Below, one piece after another: positions 62,430 through 64,000 of a stretch of DNA of 64,000 bases (position 1 is the stretch's first letter; each line of letters begins with the position of its first letter). The DNA comes from Thermoplasmata archaeon. GTDB lineage: Archaea; Thermoplasmatota; Thermoplasmata; Methanomassiliicoccales; Methanomethylophilaceae. Location: contig SUSY01000001.1 in assembly GCA_015063185.1 (NCBI GenBank), positions 1 to 64,000 on the forward strand, given 5' to 3'. A program made the translations under genes and the position numbers. A model generated the notes under the pieces. That model made no database searches. It worked only from the letters and a program-made list of their open reading frames with translations, and had not been told where the DNA came from.

Positions 62430-62858
62430 TCAGTCCACGCTGATGCTCTGGATCTCGTGGTGCCTGTTGACGATGTCGCGGGCGATACGAAGATTCTTTC
62501 CGGCCTTACCGATTGCCCTGCCTTTCAGCTTGGGGTCGACAGTGACCGTTGCATGCGTGATATTTCCGCGCTGCTCGATCTCGACCTTCTGAGGACCATA
62601 GATGTGGAATACGTTCATGACGAACTGCTCCGGATTCTCGGAATACTCCACGACCTGAATGTTCTTTCCAGTCTTCTCCTTAAGCATGATTACATGCTCG
62701 CCCTTCTTACCGACAGCGATGTTTCCCTGGCCCTTGTCGACCACGAAGACAAGCTTATCTTCGGTATCCATGCAGTCCTTGACGTTCGCTTTGGTGATCG
62801 CCTCGAACAACGAGATGTATCTGAGGGTATCCTCAGTGAGTACGATTTCGGCAGACAT
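62430..62858 (-). CDS. nusA: Archaeal NusA-like transcription factor
   Basis: A 142-residue protein made of two KH domains only, as usual for archaeal NusA; the bacterial N-terminal domain is absent. GNIAVGKKGEHVIML (about 45-59) and GRAIGKAGKNLRIARDIV (about 112-129) are the two GxxG-type RNA-binding loops. It follows L30e after 4 bases in the rpoA''-rpl30e-nusA order that is conserved in archaea. It ends a transcription-translation operon that begins beyond the window. Confidence 0.95.
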   Translation of the reverse strand: MSAEIVLTEDTLRYISLFEAITKANVKDCMDTEDKLVFVVDKGQGNIAVGKKGEHVIMLKEKTGKNIQVVEYSENPEQFVMNVFHIYGPQKVEIEQRGNITHATVTVDPKLKGRAIGKAGKNLRIARDIVNRHHEIQSISVD

Positions 62859-62862
62859 GTTC

Positions 62863-63141
62863 TCACAGCGTTAAGATGTTGGAGGTACCCTTGTCGATGA
62901 CCGCCAAAGCGGAGACCGAGAACGGCTTTCCGCAGAGAGCGCCCAACTCCATGTTGTTACCCTCGTAAACGTGGACCTTCACTCCGATGTCTCCGGCGGT
63001 AAGTGCCTTGCTGGGGCAGTTCCTGGAAACGATGACCAGCTGTGCCTTTCCTGCCTTGACTGCTTTCTCTGTCTGATCTACTCCGAACTCAACGACTCCG
63101 GTCGAGATTGCGGACTTCAATGCTTTTCCGATATCAATCAT
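62863..63141 (-). CDS. rpl30e: 50S ribosomal protein L30e
   Basis: An archaeal/eukaryotic large-subunit protein of 92 residues in the L7Ae/L30e fold: ALKSAISTGVVEFGVDQTEKAVKAG, VIVSRNCPSKAL and VHVYEGNNMELGALCGKPFSVSALAV. Its ATG overlaps the stop of rpoA'' (ATGA). Placement between rpoA'' and nusA is the standard archaeal order. Confidence 0.96.
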   Translation of the reverse strand: MIDIGKALKSAISTGVVEFGVDQTEKAVKAGKAQLVIVSRNCPSKALTAGDIGVKVHVYEGNNMELGALCGKPFSVSALAVIDKGTSNILTL

Positions 63142-64000
63142 TCTTCATTCCCCTGGTTCTTGGGTGTGTAAATAAGGTTTACTGCGCCGGTACCCAGTGT
63201 AACGGGCTGTCCGACGATGATGTTCTCTGCCACTCCTTCGAGGTGATCGACCTCTCCGTTCATGGCTGCATGCAGCAAGTGCGGCGCTGTGATTTCGAAC
63301 GCTGCCCTTGCCAATACGCTTGCTTTCTTTCCGGAGATTCCGTGCCTACCGATGGCCTTCACGGAACCGTCATTCGTCATCAGGTCTGCGACGAGCATGA
63401 TGTGTCTGATATCGACATCCATACCTGCGCCCTTCATGGTGGCGAGTGCCTCCTTGATGATGGAGTTCCTTGCGGCCTCGATACCGAGAACATCGGCGAT
63501 CTCGAGAACACTGTTGGTCTGGGCATACTCGATGTCGACACCCTCGACCTTCAGGACCTCCTTCAAATTGCTTCCTTCGGTGATGATTGTCCATCCCTCA
63601 CCGTCCACGCGGTTTCCGCCCTCGATTCCGTCGGAACCTTCGGACTTGAGGATCTTCATCCTCTGCTTGGAAAGAACCGCCCTCTTGATGCCATCGATTC
63701 CCTTGATCCTCGTGACCTTGGCATTCTCGTAAAGCGTCTGGAGCTTCTTGTATGAAGGTACATCGGAATTGATCACGATCTCGAAATCACCCTTCTGTAC
63801 CAATCCACGGAACAACTTGACCTTGTTGAGCTTCTCGACGATGTCATCCATGGTAATCCTGAGCCTGTCCATGGTACGTGCGTCAGGAGTGATGACAACG
63901 GTCATGTTGGTCGCATTGACGGAGATGTCAGCGACGTTCTTCAGGATGGTCGTCTCGATCTCATAGGAAACGAGCTTTGCGACCTCCTCGTCCTCTGCCG
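63138..64000 (-). CDS. rpoA2: DNA-directed RNA polymerase subunit A'' (partial)
   Basis: C-terminal part of the largest polymerase subunit, split in archaea. The reading frame is open up to the window edge, with residues VAKLVSYEIETTILKN and further codons upstream of the internal Met at 63905, so the 5' end lies outside. The visible 287 residues include VVITPDARTMDRLRI and the C-terminal GTGAVNLIYTPKN, with MHGISGKKASVLARAAFEIT-type GRHGISGKKASVLARAAFE near the end, typical of A''. It ends overlapping L30e. Confidence 0.94.
   Translation of the reverse strand, partial: AEDEEVAKLVSYEIETTILKNVADISVNATNMTVVITPDARTMDRLRITMDDIVEKLNKVKLFRGLVQKGDFEIVINSDVPSYKKLQTLYENAKVTRIKGIDGIKRAVLSKQRMKILKSEGSDGIEGGNRVDGEGWTIITEGSNLKEVLKVEGVDIEYAQTNSVLEIADVLGIEAARNSIIKEALATMKGAGMDVDIRHIMLVADLMTNDGSVKAIGRHGISGKKASVLARAAFEITAPHLLHAAMNGEVDHLEGVAENIIVGQPVTLGTGAVNLIYTPKNQGNEE

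Noticed and set aside
1..64000. CRISPR arrays, insertion sequences, prophage or replication origin
   Set aside because: I saw no regularly spaced repeats, transposase or integrase genes, cas genes or Orc1/Cdc6 with origin repeats.

Overview
The window reads as a chromosomal segment of a methanogenic euryarchaeon of the Thermoplasmata side, most likely a Methanomassiliicoccales (gut or sediment methylotrophic methanogen). Archaeal markers are r-proteins L18e, S17e and L30e, RpoN and RpoA'', the GatD/GatE amidotransferase, a thermosome subunit, archaeal NusA, an NFACT/RqcH protein, an HVO_0476-type zinc-finger protein and a COG2108 radical SAM protein. An HdrD-like iron-sulfur protein plus HypB and HypE point to a hydrogenotrophic or methylotrophic methanogen. 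The order-level call is inference. Base composition is near half GC throughout, genes are dense, and there is no insertion sequence, prophage or CRISPR array.

Layout. 1-404 has no gene. 0.4-5.1 kb: a YczE-type membrane protein converges on a lysine operon (Lrp regulator, dapA, aspartokinase, lysA). 5.3-8.1 kb: prepilin peptidase, AmrS-type radical SAM enzyme, thiL. 8.5-11.6 kb: larA, HdrD-like protein and folP in one run. 11.6-13.9 kb: the most unusual locus, a tightly overlapping four-gene operon encoding an E1-like enzyme, a ubiquitin-like protein ending in Gly-Gly-Cys, an E2 with HPN motif and catalytic Cys, and a JAMM isopeptidase. 13.9-15.5 kb: SIS-domain and TIM-barrel pair. 15.6-17.2 kb: L18e-L13-S9-RpoN operon and tRNA-Pro. 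17.2-22.4 kb: small zinc and HEAT proteins, tyrA, pheA, purH. 22.5-30.3 kb: methyltransferase, tRNA-Ser, TPR protein, then grpE-dnaK-dnaJ and a thermosome gene. 30.3-36.1 kb: GNAT, DUF368 transporter, type III glutamine synthetase, MFS exporter, tRNA-Arg. 36.2-41.2 kb: hypE, DUF1015 protein, tRNA-Thr, NFACT protein, tRNA-Arg, S17e. 41.3-46.7 kb: RarA, ThyX, TraB-like, SerB-like, HVO_0476-like, beta-lactamase fold, HemK2-like. 46.6-53.9 kb: gatE-gatD, hypB-purD-truA-translin, YdeI-like. 53.9-60.4 kb: a 1913-residue STT3/AglB-like protein with eroded catalytic motifs and a long extracellular tail, followed by a small surface protein. 60.5-64 kb: pyrF, COG2108 protein, and the rpoA''-rpl30e-nusA operon, cut by the window edge.

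How the genes work together. Most of the window is housekeeping: amino acid synthesis (Lys, Phe, Tyr), purine and pyrimidine synthesis, folate, Gln-tRNA formation, transcription and translation, protein folding and ribosome rescue. The ubiquitin-like operon stands out: its components suffice on paper for activation, conjugation and removal of a small protein modifier, with the same Ubl-E2-JAMM order as bacterial bilABC, but in a housekeeping neighbourhood. Many genes have a TATA box about 25-30 bases before the start codon and so look leaderless, while internal operon genes carry GAGGTGAT-type ribosome binding sites and ATGA overlaps.
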